DNA of 64,000 nt from Methanofollis formosanus. Lineage in GTDB: Archaea > Halobacteriota > Methanomicrobia > Methanomicrobiales > Methanofollaceae. This document shows, piece by piece, positions 36,242 to 45,491 of this stretch. Both the position numbers and the translations under genes were made by a program. Under the pieces are notes generated by a model. It was not told the DNA's origin. It saw only the letters and a list, made by a program, of their open reading frames with translations, and did no database searches. Location: contig NZ_CP037968.1 in the NCBI RefSeq assembly GCF_019633745.1, positions 496,001 to 560,000 of the forward strand, written 5' to 3'. Each line of letters opens with the position of its first letter. Position 1 is the first letter of the stretch.

Positions 36242-37116
36242 GGGTCTGTAGATATTCTTTGATGGACTCTTAGGCGGGGGACGCCACAGGGTACGTGATC
36301 CCCTGAAAAGCGATCGGCTCTTTCCTGTCCCGGTTCTATCCTCGGGGTCATGACAACAGGACAAGTGTGATGATCGGATATGCCGTCCCTTATTGCGGGA
36401 TCTTTTCTGCCATCTCGCGTGAGGATAGGGCGGAGACGCCACAGGGGAGGGGAATCCCGCTGGAAAGAGAGCGGCCCTCTCCCGTCCAGGTTCTATCTTC
36501 GGGGTCACGACGACGGGGAGGTGTGGTGATCAAGAATGTGCCGTCCCCTCATCATCGGATCTGTTCTGTTGTCTCGCGTGAAGATAGGGGGGGACGGCAC
36601 GGGGCGCGTGATCCCGCGGGATAATGATCTCCCCTCTCCCGTCAGGAGGTCAATCTTCGGGGTCACGACGACGGGACGGCGTGATGATCAGAATGTGCTG
36701 CCCCCCCATCGCAGGATCTTTCCCACAGTCTCGCGTGAAGATAAGGGGGGCGGTGAGAGCCCAAATTCGTTTCTGTTGTTTTGTCGTGAGTTGAGACGTG
36801 AGAATCTCCGACATGACCTTCCCGGCCCTATCTTCATCCCGGGGGTCCGGGGGCAGCGCCCCCGGCACCGATGTTTGGGAAGGCGTGATGATCCGATGTG
36901 CCGCCCTCATCGTAGAATCGTTCCTGGAATCGTGCACCGGGGGGTTGCACCCGCCGGACCCCCCACGACGAAGATGTGCGGGGGCGGCAATGAAGTGGTC
37001 GCCCTATGTGGTGTCCTGCTCCGAAGAGGGAACAAGGATCCACGCACCAGAGACCACCAGGAATGTTCATCCCGTATGCTTGAACCCAGGGTTCATGCCT
37101 GATTCTACACAGCCGA
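36238..37116. repeat. Composite repeat locus 9, with tandem units
   Basis: A minus-orientation end (GGGTCTGTAGATATTC, 36241-36256) and a plus-orientation terminal hairpin (37062-37116) bound about 880 bp. Inside, from 36267 to about 36745, three tandem units of about 157-159 bp are seen. Then come a GC hairpin (36839-36863), GTGATGATCCGATGTGCCGCC, a TTGCA-loop hairpin, and the GTGTCCTGCTCCGAAGAGGG module (37007-37035). It separates carAB from the next gene. Confidence 0.75.
36267..36745 (+). repeat. Tandem repeat, three units of about 158 bp
   Basis: The marker CTCGCGTGAGGATAG or CTCGCGTGAAGATAG recurs at 36414, 36573 and 36730, 159 and 157 bases apart. Each unit also holds ATCTTCGGGGTCACGACGACGGG (or a close form) and a GTGATGATC block. 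Units differ by roughly a third of their bases, so the array is old. Confidence 0.7.
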
Positions 37117-37122
37117 AAAAAG

Positions 37123-37557
37123 TTAAAAAGTCCCGGCCGCGATCCCGTTCAACTCGTCGATAAGTTCCGCCAGTGCCGGCGGGACTGCTCCGTCCTCTGC
37201 ATGGATCGTCTTGCCTGCGGCGGTCACCTCGTACGAGAAGAGGTCATAGCCCTGGCATGCCGGGCGGTACTCCGGCCCGAGACGCTGGTAGGCCTCAGAG
37301 GTGATGATCGCGGTGATGTTGTCCATTGTCTGCTGGTTGAGAGGGACGAGAATCTCTTCGCCGTGCCTGGAGACGATTGCGGTGTTGTTTGTATAGACGA
37401 CGACGGTGTCGTTGGCGCCCATGAACCCGCCGCTGAGGTGGTACTCGACGAGCGTCCTGTCGGCATCCTCAGGAGCGCCGGCCGATGAGGTGCACCCGGC
37501 CGCCAGGAGGGCGAGGAGGAGGCAGCCTGTGATGAGGAGGGTGTGAATCGATCGCAT
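37123..37557 (-). CDS. Small lipoprotein
   Basis: This 144-residue protein opens with a lipoprotein signal, HTLLITGCLLLALLAAGC, with Cys22 as the likely lipidated residue. The mature part has no recognised domain. It is a predicted surface or membrane-anchored protein of unknown function. Its 3' end lies next to repeat locus 9. Confidence 0.7.
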   Translation of the reverse strand: MRSIHTLLITGCLLLALLAAGCTSSAGAPEDADRTLVEYHLSGGFMGANDTVVVYTNNTAIVSRHGEEILVPLNQQTMDNITAIITSEAYQRLGPEYRPACQGYDLFSYEVTAAGKTIHAEDGAVPPALAELIDELNGIAAGTF

Positions 37558-37648
37558 AGTATGGATATGATCCGACGTCCTCTCCGATAACCGGTCCTGT
37601 GACTGCGAGATATTTTGCAGTCATCAGAGGAATGCTCCCGGCTCCCTG

Positions 37649-38563
37649 TCAGAAAAGCCCGGACCCGACCTCAACCCCCTTCTTTTCGCTCCCCTCCTTC
37701 ACAAACGTCCCTTGCCGGTACTCCCTGAGCGCCTCCCGCACCTCCTCCTCGGTGTTCATCACGATGGGGCCGCCCCACGCGACCGGTTCCCTGATGGGCC
37801 GGCCAGAAAGGAAGAGAAACCTGAGGGGGAGGTCACGGGCGCGGACGGTCACCTCGTCGCCGTCGCCGTACAGGACCACCTGGCGGTTGTGCGCCTCACC
37901 CCCCGCCCCGTCATCGAACCTCCCCGCCCCGTCATCGAACCTCCCCGCCCCGTCGACGACATAGGCGAAGACCGTGTAACCCTCCTCCACCGGATGGACG
38001 AATTCGGCGCCCGGCTCGACCGCCACGTCGAGGTACACCGGATCAACGACGATCCCCTGCACCGGCCCGACGGCCCCGGCACATTCGCCGGCGATCACCC
38101 GTACGGTCACACCGGGGGCCGGAGAAACCACCGGGATCTCGGCGGCCCGCACCTCCCGGTAGCGCGGGGCCATCATCTTCTGCGCCCGCGGGAGGTTCAC
38201 CCAGAGCTGGAACCCTCCCATCGCTCCGTCGACCGGCATCGGCATCTCCTGGTGGACGATCCCCGAACCTGCGGTCATCCACTGGACGTCCCCGGCACCG
38301 ATCGTCCCGGCATTGCCGATGCTGTCCCCGTGCTCCACTCGCCCCGCAAGCATGGAGGTGACCGTCTCGATCCCCCGGTGCGGGTGCCAGGGGAAACCGG
38401 CGAGATAGTCCTCGGGCCGGTCGGCGCGGAAGTCGTCGAGCATCAGGAAGGGATCGAAGAGCGGCACCTCCCTCGCGCCGAACGCCCGGTGCAGTCTCAC
38501 CCCGGCGCCCTCGACGGTCTTGAGCGCATCCAGCACGCGCACGACCTCTCGTCTGCGGGTCAT
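37649..38563 (-). CDS. Pirin-family protein
   Basis: This 304-residue bicupin resembles pirin, a quercetinase/transcription-cofactor-like family. GFPWHPHRGIETVTSMLAG and GSGIVHQEM hold the metal-ligand histidines of the N-terminal cupin. Unusually, the C-terminal domain contains a 7-residue repeat, GAGRFDD twice and then GAGG (DNA at about 37900-37951, unit 21 bp), an in-frame expansion in a surface loop. Function in archaea is unknown. Confidence 0.88.
   Translation of the reverse strand: MTRRREVVRVLDALKTVEGAGVRLHRAFGAREVPLFDPFLMLDDFRADRPEDYLAGFPWHPHRGIETVTSMLAGRVEHGDSIGNAGTIGAGDVQWMTAGSGIVHQEMPMPVDGAMGGFQLWVNLPRAQKMMAPRYREVRAAEIPVVSPAPGVTVRVIAGECAGAVGPVQGIVVDPVYLDVAVEPGAEFVHPVEEGYTVFAYVVDGAGRFDDGAGRFDDGAGGEAHNRQVVLYGDGDEVTVRARDLPLRFLFLSGRPIREPVAWGGPIVMNTEEEVREALREYRQGTFVKEGSEKKGVEVGSGLF
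37900..37951 (-). repeat. 21-bp tandem repeat inside the pirin gene
   Basis: GTCATCGAACCTCCCC and CGCCC (a 21-bp unit) occurs twice without mismatch, followed by a partial copy. The multiple of three keeps the frame. Confidence 0.75.
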
Positions 38564-38591
38564 GGCCGGGACGGCGGGAAAAGTGGGCCCC

Positions 38592-38861
38592 TCACCACCT
38601 GACCCTCTCCTGTTTCTTCTTCAACTCCTCGAAGGGGACGAGCGTGTAACTGTGGAGTTTCCCCTCCGCGTCGAGGGCGAGTTCGAGGTACAACCCCTGC
38701 CCGGTGTGTTCCATCGCCACCGTCGCCGGGTCGCCGCCCTGCTGGGCAAACCCCATCCTGACCAGTTCGTCCTCGAAAAGCCTGAGCGGCATCCCCCCGT
38801 AGCGGTCGAGAAGAGCCTCCGCGTCTTTCATCACGTCGACCTGGAGCGTCTTGATGACCAT
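38592..38861 (-). CDS. Small hypothetical protein
   Basis: This 89-residue soluble protein begins MVIKTLQVDVMKDAEALLDR and ends KKKQERVRW. It is a mixed alpha/beta sequence without a motif I recognise. A longer in-frame extension upstream is a shadow of the membrane-protein gene, so the ATG at 38861 was chosen. It lies between the VTT-type gene and pirin, both on the same strand. Confidence 0.55.
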   Translation of the reverse strand: MVIKTLQVDVMKDAEALLDRYGGMPLRLFEDELVRMGFAQQGGDPATVAMEHTGQGLYLELALDAEGKLHSYTLVPFEELKKKQERVRW

Positions 38862-38910
38862 GTCTGCCGATACTGCGCCGACTCCTATGAATAGATGCCG
38901 GTCACAGGAG

Positions 38911-39462
38911 TCAGGCCAGGAGCACCCCCTTGATGACGAGGATATAGAGGGAGAGGAGGGCCGCCTCACCCGCCCCCACCCCGACCAGGCACTTCCAGAG
39001 CGGAACCCTGAGGGTGGAGGCAAGGTAGACGACAAGGTCGGTGGGGACAATGGGGCAGATGCTCCACCCGGCGATGACGGGAAACTGGTGTTCCAGGAGG
39101 TGCGCTCTGATCTGCGCCGACTGTTCGGGGTACCGCTTCTCGAGAACGGCGTCAAAACCGAGGCGGCGTGCGCAGCAGTGAACCAGGGTGGAGGAGGTGA
39201 GGATGCCGAGCATGCTCACGACAAACACTTCCAGGGGATCGAAGAGCACGATCCCCGAGAGAAGAAGAGGCGTCGAAGGGACGAACACCAGGCCCCTGAT
39301 CGAGAGAATGAGGAAGTAAACGAGAAGGGCGACGGCACGATGCTCGTCGGTGGTGCCGTCGAGAGCGGCGAGGCTGAAGTACTCCGGGTACAGCACATAT
39401 GCCATGAGGCCGAGGGCGACCAGGGAGGCCCAGATGAAGGGGACGGCCCGCCGCAGCCACAT
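38911..39462 (-). CDS. VTT-domain (DedA/TVP38-like) membrane protein
   Basis: This 183-residue membrane protein has about five hydrophobic segments and the VTT core: GLVFVPSTPLLLSGIVLF and ICPIVPTDLVVYLAST, which fit the re-entrant loops of DedA/TVP38 lipid-scramblase-like proteins. Role and substrate are unknown. It precedes the small gene by about 50 bases on the same strand. Confidence 0.85.
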   Translation of the reverse strand: MWLRRAVPFIWASLVALGLMAYVLYPEYFSLAALDGTTDEHRAVALLVYFLILSIRGLVFVPSTPLLLSGIVLFDPLEVFVVSMLGILTSSTLVHCCARRLGFDAVLEKRYPEQSAQIRAHLLEHQFPVIAGWSICPIVPTDLVVYLASTLRVPLWKCLVGVGAGEAALLSLYILVIKGVLLA

Positions 39463-39739
39463 GCGTCAGGGCCCCCGCGGACTGGTGCGGGGAGGTGCGG
39501 GGTGCGGGGGGCCTCTGCGGATGGAATACTGAGAGACTGCTGATCTGGAATGGAGAGAGATGAGCGCATGGGTGCAGGGTATCGGGGAGAGATCCTCTCT
39601 GTTAGATCCTGCCGGTGTAGCCATGCTCAGGTTCCCTCTTTCTTCTCTCCCCCCTCATCATGCTTTTGCCCGGGTCGACATCTTGACCTGAGAGTGGCAT
39701 GACAAAATATAAATTAAAAATATTAAAATTTAATACGCA

Positions 39740-41545
39740 ATGGGTTTTGAAATAAGTGCGAGGAATAGATTTGAAATCCTTTTCATTCTTTCGATAATGT
39801 TTCTTCTTTTCATCTCGTCTGGTTGCACCACGACCGGGCAGACGCAGGCCTCGATCTCCGGCACCGTCACCGGCGACTACACCACAGGACCGGTCTATGT
39901 CGTCGCTCTCGATGCAGACCGGTATGGTCCCCCTGACATCAGGGTGATGGAAAGCGGCGAGCATCCCGAACAGTCGGAGTATGTCACCGCGTTCACAGCC
40001 CTCACGGCACCCGGCGCCTTCAAGATCGACGGGCTGCCCGCCGGGAACTACACCCTGTACGCCTGGGCCGACACCGACGACAACGGCTGGATCGACCATG
40101 CGACATACCGCGACCCGACCGGCTGGCACAGCACCGGGGAACGTCTTGGGCCCGGGACCGTATCGCTCGCTCAGGGCGATTCCCTCCGGGACGTCGGGAT
40201 CAGACTCGTCGCCCCCTCCCCGTACCCAGAGGAACTGAACATCTCGGTCGGTGACGGCGGCGGGAGACTCACTGTCATGAAGGGCCGCCCGGTCCTTCAG
40301 CTCAGGGGCACGCCCGACGAGCGGGCATATGCGATGGGTTACCTGGCCGGCCCGCAGATCAAGGACTGGATCGAGTATGTCCTCCTTGAGACATTTTACC
40401 CATCGGCCGAGGAGTATGACGATATTTTCATCCCCTATCTGAAAGCACACATGACAGGCGTGCTTGCAGAACGCGGCGACGAGTTCGATGCGGTCCTCGA
40501 CGGGATGGAAGCGCGAGGGGTCGACCTCTATTCCGAAACTCTGGGCCGAAACCTCACCCGCGAGGACATCCTCGCCGAGAACGCCTATTCCTTCCTCCTG
40601 TACTTCAGGCTCTACGGCCTCGCCATGGGCGACCTCAACCTCGGAAACAGCAGTGTCCAGGACGGAGGGATCTCACCGCACCTCTGTTCGAGCGCGGTTG
40701 CATGGGGGAACAGGACAGAGAACGACGAACTCGGCGGCGGGGTTATCCACGGCAAGAACATGGACGGCGAGACCGACCTCAGGAAGGTGACGGTGAACAG
40801 CCTCCTGATCGTCGCCTCTGACCCTCCGGCAGGGTCGGGACAGAAGCGTGTGGTGGGGTTCGACTGGCCAGGTTTCATCGGCACTTTCAACGGCATGAAC
40901 GAGGACGGACTGGTCCTGGTACCCCACTCCTCTCCCTCGGTCCCGGCATGGAACGAGACAGACCTGTTCCCGTACGTCCTGCTGTACATGGACACCCTCC
41001 AGGGGGAGAGCAGTGTGGACGGTGCGTGGGAGTACTGGCAGACGATGAACCGGACGCGGACGGGGGGGTATAACGCCGGGGTCTCGATGCCGTACCTGAA
41101 CTCTTCGGGAAGCGCCCCGGTCTGCTTTGAGGCGGACTCCTACGGCGGGGCCAAGCGCAAAGCCGGGTTCATCGAGCCGGAAGATCCCTTCTCCCTCATC
41201 ATCGCAAACACCTTCTACCAGTATCAGGGCGAGAACCCGGAGGCAGTCTCAAAGGTACAGGGATATCACGAGACGATCGAGCCCGGAGACTATCGGTATC
41301 TGGCGATGCTCGACCTCTTCAATGAGTACGAGAAAGAGGGGCGGACCATCGGCACCCCCGAGATGATCGCACTCATGCAGGCGGCTTCGACCTCAGAGGA
41401 GTACCAGGGGATCACCGAGTACACCTTCATCGCCTACCCCGACCAGGGAGCGTTTGCCGTAGCCACTGAGGACCTGGTAAACCACACCCTCGACGCCCCG
41501 TTTGCGCCGTTCACCAGGTATTCCTTCGACGAGGTCTTCGGGTAG
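39740..41545 (+). CDS. Lipoprotein with N-terminal beta domain and C45-like Ntn-hydrolase domain
   Basis: This 601-residue exported protein has a signal peptide with lipobox (FLLFISSGC, Cys29), a prealbumin-like beta domain (about residues 38-155, ending NYTLYAWADTDDNGWID) and a C-terminal domain of about 400 residues like the C45/acyl-CoA:6-APA acyltransferase or phospholipase-B-like family. The probable nucleophile is the cysteine in HLCSSAVAWGNRT. Another landmark is GGGVIHGKNMDGETD. The family cleaves or transfers acyl or amide groups; the substrate is unknown. A very A/T-rich region with TATAAATTAAAAATATT (about 39706-39722) precedes the ATG. Confidence 0.75.
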   Translation: MGFEISARNRFEILFILSIMFLLFISSGCTTTGQTQASISGTVTGDYTTGPVYVVALDADRYGPPDIRVMESGEHPEQSEYVTAFTALTAPGAFKIDGLPAGNYTLYAWADTDDNGWIDHATYRDPTGWHSTGERLGPGTVSLAQGDSLRDVGIRLVAPSPYPEELNISVGDGGGRLTVMKGRPVLQLRGTPDERAYAMGYLAGPQIKDWIEYVLLETFYPSAEEYDDIFIPYLKAHMTGVLAERGDEFDAVLDGMEARGVDLYSETLGRNLTREDILAENAYSFLLYFRLYGLAMGDLNLGNSSVQDGGISPHLCSSAVAWGNRTENDELGGGVIHGKNMDGETDLRKVTVNSLLIVASDPPAGSGQKRVVGFDWPGFIGTFNGMNEDGLVLVPHSSPSVPAWNETDLFPYVLLYMDTLQGESSVDGAWEYWQTMNRTRTGGYNAGVSMPYLNSSGSAPVCFEADSYGGAKRKAGFIEPEDPFSLIIANTFYQYQGENPEAVSKVQGYHETIEPGDYRYLAMLDLFNEYEKEGRTIGTPEMIALMQAASTSEEYQGITEYTFIAYPDQGAFAVATEDLVNHTLDAPFAPFTRYSFDEVFG

Positions 41546-41553
41546 GCCTGCCT

Positions 41554-42990
41554 TCACTCATTTTTTTCCCGGTGCGTCCAGGGATACCTCGCGTACAGGC
41601 TCCGCGCCATCCTCTCCATATCGAAGAGTTCGGCCGCCTCTTTCTCGGTGAGATATCCCTTCTCCACGGCGAGGGCAGGGACCGCCACCCCCCGGCACCT
41701 CGCCTCCTCGGCGATTTCGGCCGCCCTGAGATAGCCGATGCGCGGCGAGAGGAGGGTGGCGAGGGCCGGGTTTCTCATCAGGGAGGCGCGGGCCTGCCCC
41801 CGGTTCGCTCCTATTCCGGCGACGCACTTCTCCTCGAAGAGGGGGAGGAAGGAGATGAGGAGCGAGAGGGAGGTGAGGATGTTGTACGTCATCACCGGCG
41901 TCATCACGTTCAGGTCGATCTGCCCGGCCTGCGCGGCGAGGGCCACGGCGGTGTCGTTGCCTACCACCTGGAAGCAGACCATGTCGAGGCACTCGGCCAT
42001 CACGGGGTTCACCTTCCCGGCCATGATCGAGGAGCCGGGCTGGACGGCAGGGAGGGTAACCTCGGCCAGGCCGCTCGTCGGGCCCGAACCCAGGAGCCGG
42101 AGGTCGTTGGCGATCCGGATCAGTTCGAGGGCGAGTTCACGCAGGGCGCCGGAGAAGGCCGCCATCTGGGCGCGGCTCTGGAGGGCCTCGAAGGAGTCGC
42201 CGGCCGGAACGAGGCCGAGGCCGGTGAACCTGTTGAGGTCGGCGATGACCGTCTCACGGAACTGCGGGTGGGCGTTGGCCCCGGTGCCGCTCGCCGTCCC
42301 GCCGATGGCCACCTCCATCAGGTCTTCCCGCCGCTCCTTCACCCGCCAGGCCGCCCGGCGGAGCGCCGTGGCGTAGGCCGTGAACTCGTCGCCGAGGGTG
42401 AGGGGCAGGGCGTCCATCAGGTGAGTCCGCCCGCTCTTCTGGACGTCGGAGAACTCTTCCCCTTTTGTGGAGAAGGCCAGGGCCAGCGAGTCGAGGGCCT
42501 CGAGGAGACGGTCGGCCTCGGTGATGACCGCGATATGCGAGGCCGTCGGGAAGGTGTCGTTGGTCGACTGGCCCCGGTTGACATGGTCGTTGGGGGAGAG
42601 GTAACAGTAGTCCCCCCTCTCGCGTCCCAGGAGTTCGAGGGCCCGGTTTGCCAGCACCTCGTTGACATTCATATGAAAGGACGTCCCCGCACCGGCCTGG
42701 AAGACGTCCACCGGGAACTGATCGTCGAAGCGCCCTTCAAGCCCCTCGTCCGCGGCCCTGACGATCGCCCCTCCCCGTTCCCCGTCGATCTCGCCGAGGG
42801 CCATATTTGCATAGGCCGCCGCCTTCTTGAGGACGAGGTACGCCCTCACCAGTGCCGCGGGTTCCCGCACGCCGCTCACCGAAAAATTCTCGACCGCCCG
42901 CAGGGTCTGGATCCCCCAGTAGACATCGGCGGGCACCTCTCGCGCCCCCAATGAGTCGCGCTCACGACGGGTGGGCACCCTCTCACTCAC
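41554..42990 (-). CDS. Aspartase/fumarase-family lyase, probably aspartate ammonia-lyase
   Basis: This 478-residue enzyme belongs to the fumarase C / aspartase superfamily. The signature GSSIMAGKVNPV is present, with an Ala where fumarase and aspartase usually have Pro. Segments favour aspartase: VYWGIQTLRAVENF, FQAGAGTSFHMNVNEVLANRA and AAQAGQIDLNVMTPV; the stretch SPRIGYLRAAEIAEEA is more fumarase-like. So the reaction is aspartate to fumarate plus ammonia, or malate to fumarate. The GTG start overlaps the end of frdB by eight bases, which places it as the last gene of the C4-dicarboxylate operon. Confidence 0.82.
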   Translation of the reverse strand: MSERVPTRRERDSLGAREVPADVYWGIQTLRAVENFSVSGVREPAALVRAYLVLKKAAAYANMALGEIDGERGGAIVRAADEGLEGRFDDQFPVDVFQAGAGTSFHMNVNEVLANRALELLGRERGDYCYLSPNDHVNRGQSTNDTFPTASHIAVITEADRLLEALDSLALAFSTKGEEFSDVQKSGRTHLMDALPLTLGDEFTAYATALRRAAWRVKERREDLMEVAIGGTASGTGANAHPQFRETVIADLNRFTGLGLVPAGDSFEALQSRAQMAAFSGALRELALELIRIANDLRLLGSGPTSGLAEVTLPAVQPGSSIMAGKVNPVMAECLDMVCFQVVGNDTAVALAAQAGQIDLNVMTPVMTYNILTSLSLLISFLPLFEEKCVAGIGANRGQARASLMRNPALATLLSPRIGYLRAAEIAEEARCRGVAVPALAVEKGYLTEKEAAELFDMERMARSLYARYPWTHREKNE

Positions 42991-43753
42991 CCCCCTTCTT
43001 TCGTCTCGTCAGTTCGGCCCGCGCCCGCCCGATGGCCACATTCGGCTCGATCCCCCTCGGGCAGACCCGCCGGCAGTTGGCGTGAAACTCGCACCGCCAC
43101 CACCCATGGGGAGTGTCCGCAGTCCTCAGGCGGCGGCCGTCCCCGGCCTCCCTGGAGTCGAGGTGGAAGCGGTACACCTTCGCCAGTGCCGCGGGGCCCG
43201 CGTAGGCGGGATCGTCTCCGTCGACCGGGCAGGCCCCATAGCAGGCCCCGCAGAGGAGACAGGCGGTGTAGGCCTCAAGGGCCCCGGCCGTCTCAGGCGC
43301 CATCAACCGCTCGCGCTCTGGTGCCCGGTCCGCCGGGGCGAAGGTCGGTCTCATAGCCCGGTAGTGCGCGAAGAAGGGCGCCATGTCCACGACGAGGTCG
43401 CGGAGCACCGGCAGGTGAGGGAGGGGTTCGACCAGCACCGTCGTCCTGGCGTCCCACGCCTCGCCCCCCTCGATCGCCGGGTACGGCGCGAGTGGTTCGC
43501 GCTCCTCCCCGGCGAGCAGTCCGGCCACCTGCGTCCTGCAGGCCAGGGCCGGGTACCGGTTGACGAGCATCGCACAACTCCCGCAGACCGCACCCCGGCA
43601 GGAGTACCTGAAGGCAAGGGAGTCGTCGTAGACCTCTCTTGCCCTGAAGAGCGCACCGAGCACGGTCATGCCGGGTTCGGCATCGATCTCGAAGAGGTCA
43701 TAGTGCGGCGCCGTCTCTGGCCGGCCGTCATGCCGCAAAACCTTCAGCATCAT
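42983..43753 (-). CDS. frdB: Fumarate reductase/succinate dehydrogenase iron-sulfur subunit (short form)
   Basis: This 256-residue protein carries three iron-sulfur centres: a plant-type [2Fe-2S] site (CRGAVCGSC and a later Cys), a [4Fe-4S] site (CLLCGACYGACPV) and a third site (CEFHANCRRVCPRG). It would pass electrons to FrdA. Methanogen TfrB, which uses coenzymes M and B, has an extra cysteine-rich CCG domain of about 200 residues; that domain is absent here, and no membrane anchor (SdhC/D) gene is nearby. Its electron partner is therefore unclear. Its ATG overlaps the frdA stop. Confidence 0.9.
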   Translation of the reverse strand: MMLKVLRHDGRPETAPHYDLFEIDAEPGMTVLGALFRAREVYDDSLAFRYSCRGAVCGSCAMLVNRYPALACRTQVAGLLAGEEREPLAPYPAIEGGEAWDARTTVLVEPLPHLPVLRDLVVDMAPFFAHYRAMRPTFAPADRAPERERLMAPETAGALEAYTACLLCGACYGACPVDGDDPAYAGPAALAKVYRFHLDSREAGDGRRLRTADTPHGWWRCEFHANCRRVCPRGIEPNVAIGRARAELTRRKKGGE

Positions 43754-45465
43754 CAGTACACCCGCTCCTGCGGTTCGAAGGTGCCGATGGTCACGGGCGC
43801 GTACGAGATGACCACCTTGCCGTCGGCCAGACCGGCCATCGTGTGCCTGAGATAGCGTTCGTCGTCACGCTTCGGAAAGTCGGTGCGAGTGTGCGAACCC
43901 CGACTCTCCCGGCGCATCAGTGCCCCGCGGGCCACCGTCTCCCCGACGAGGAGGAGGTCCTCAAGTTCGAGGAGGTTGACGAGCGCCTGGTTGAACCTCC
44001 GGCCCCGGTCGCCGACCGAGGCCCCGGCGGCATGCTTGCGAAGGGCCGTGAGCGTCGAGAGTCCGTCCTGCATCTTCTGCTCCTCCCTGAAGATCCCGAA
44101 AGAGCGGTACATCGTCTCCTTCAGGTCGCGCAGGAGGGCCGGGACTTTCTCTTCTCCCTCGCGGCCGAGGAGTGCGGCGACCCGCCGTTCATCTGCCGCG
44201 GCCGCCTCGACGGCCGGACCGGGGTCAGGCCTCGCGCGTGCGTTCACCGCATCGATGATCCCGTCCGCGGCCCGCCGCCCGAAGACCACGGTTTCGAGGA
44301 GCGAGTTGCCGCCGAGACGGTTCGCCCCGTGGACGCTGACACAGGCGCACTCGCCCGCGGCGTACAGCCCCGGCACCCCCGTTCTGCCCCCGTCGTCGAC
44401 GGCGATCCCGCCCATCGAGTAGTGCTGGGCAGGCTGTACCGGGAGCGGTTCGGCGACCGGGTCGATGCCTGCAAAGTCCAGGGCGATCTGCCTGATGCCG
44501 GGCAGCCGCGCCATGATCTTCCCGGCGCCCAGAGCGGTGAGGTCGAGGTGGACATATCCCCCCGGAAACCCCCGGCCTTCGGCGACCTCGGTCTCGATCG
44601 CCCTGGCGACGACGTCGCGCGGGGCGAGGTCGAGGGAGTGGGGGGCGTAACGCGCCATGAACCGCTCCCCTTCCCGGTTGAGGAGGATCCCTCCTTCCCC
44701 ACGCGCCCCTTCGGTGATCAGGATGTTTGTCCCGGCAAGCGAGGTCGGGTGAAACTGGACGAACTCCATGTCCTTGAGCATGGCCCCGGCGCGGAGGGCG
44801 AGGGCCGCCCCGTCGCCGGTGTTGATGAGGGCGTTGGTCGACCGGCTGTACAGCCGCCCAAACCCCCCGGTCGCGAGCAGCACCGCTTTCGCCGGGAAGG
44901 CGTGCACCTCACCGGGGGGGACGGAGAGGGCCGTGCACCCGGTGCACCGCCCCCCGTCGGTCACCAGCGAAGTGACGAAAAATTCCTCATAGAAGGCGAC
45001 ATCGGCCGCCATCAACTGCTCGTACAGGGTGTGCAGGATGGTGTGGCCGGTCCGGTCGGCGGCATAGCAGGTCCGCGGGAACCCGGCGCCGCCGAAGGGA
45101 CGCTGGGCGATCGTTCCCTCTTCAGTCCTGGAGAAGACCACGCCCATATGTTCGAGTTCGATCACGGCCGCCGGGGCCTCCCGGCACATCACGGCGACGG
45201 CGTCCTGGTCGGCAAGATAGTCAGAGCCCTTCACGGTGTCGAAGGCGTGGGCCTCCGGGGTGTCCTCCTCGTAGCCGGGTGCGTTCCCGAGGGCGGCGTT
45301 GATCCCGCCCTGGGCGGCGACCGAGTGGGACCTGAGCGGGTGGACTTTGGAGACCACCGCCGTCGCCACCCCGGCACGGCAGGCCTGGAGTGCCGCCCTG
45401 AGTCCGGTCAGTCCGCCGCCGACGATGACCAGGTCATGGGCATGGACCTCTGCACGCGCTCCCAT
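43753..45465 (-). CDS. frdA: Fumarate reductase/succinate dehydrogenase flavoprotein subunit
   Basis: This 570-residue FAD protein interconverts fumarate and succinate. It has the FAD site [16 protein letters not shown], the flavin-attachment region [26 protein letters not shown] with the catalytic arginine, [14 protein letters not shown] and [13 protein letters not shown]. With frdB it forms the catalytic core. It lies 26 bases after the malic-enzyme gene. Whether it works as a reductase or dehydrogenase is not readable from sequence; the organism's likely anaerobic life favours reduction. Confidence 0.93.
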   Translation of the reverse strand: MGARAEVHAHDLVIVGGGLTGLRAALQACRAGVATAVVSKVHPLRSHSVAAQGGINAALGNAPGYEEDTPEAHAFDTVKGSDYLADQDAVAVMCREAPAAVIELEHMGVVFSRTEEGTIAQRPFGGAGFPRTCYAADRTGHTILHTLYEQLMAADVAFYEEFFVTSLVTDGGRCTGCTALSVPPGEVHAFPAKAVLLATGGFGRLYSRSTNALINTGDGAALALRAGAMLKDMEFVQFHPTSLAGTNILITEGARGEGGILLNREGERFMARYAPHSLDLAPRDVVARAIETEVAEGRGFPGGYVHLDLTALGAGKIMARLPGIRQIALDFAGIDPVAEPLPVQPAQHYSMGGIAVDDGGRTGVPGLYAAGECACVSVHGANRLGGNSLLETVVFGRRAADGIIDAVNARARPDPGPAVEAAAADERRVAALLGREGEEKVPALLRDLKETMYRSFGIFREEQKMQDGLSTLTALRKHAAGASVGDRGRRFNQALVNLLELEDLLLVGETVARGALMRRESRGSHTRTDFPKRDDERYLRHTMAGLADGKVVISYAPVTIGTFEPQERVY

Positions 45466-45491
45466 CTCTCCCCCCTCAGGTCATCCTGTCC

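Noticed and set aside
36267-36745. A CRISPR array
   Set aside because: Units are about 158 bp, lack short identical repeats with unique spacers, and no cas genes are nearby. They are diverged tandem copies of the intergenic repeat.
41572-42954. A 460-codon open frame on the plus strand
   Set aside because: Antisense to the aspartase/fumarase-like gene, whose product is clearly recognised.
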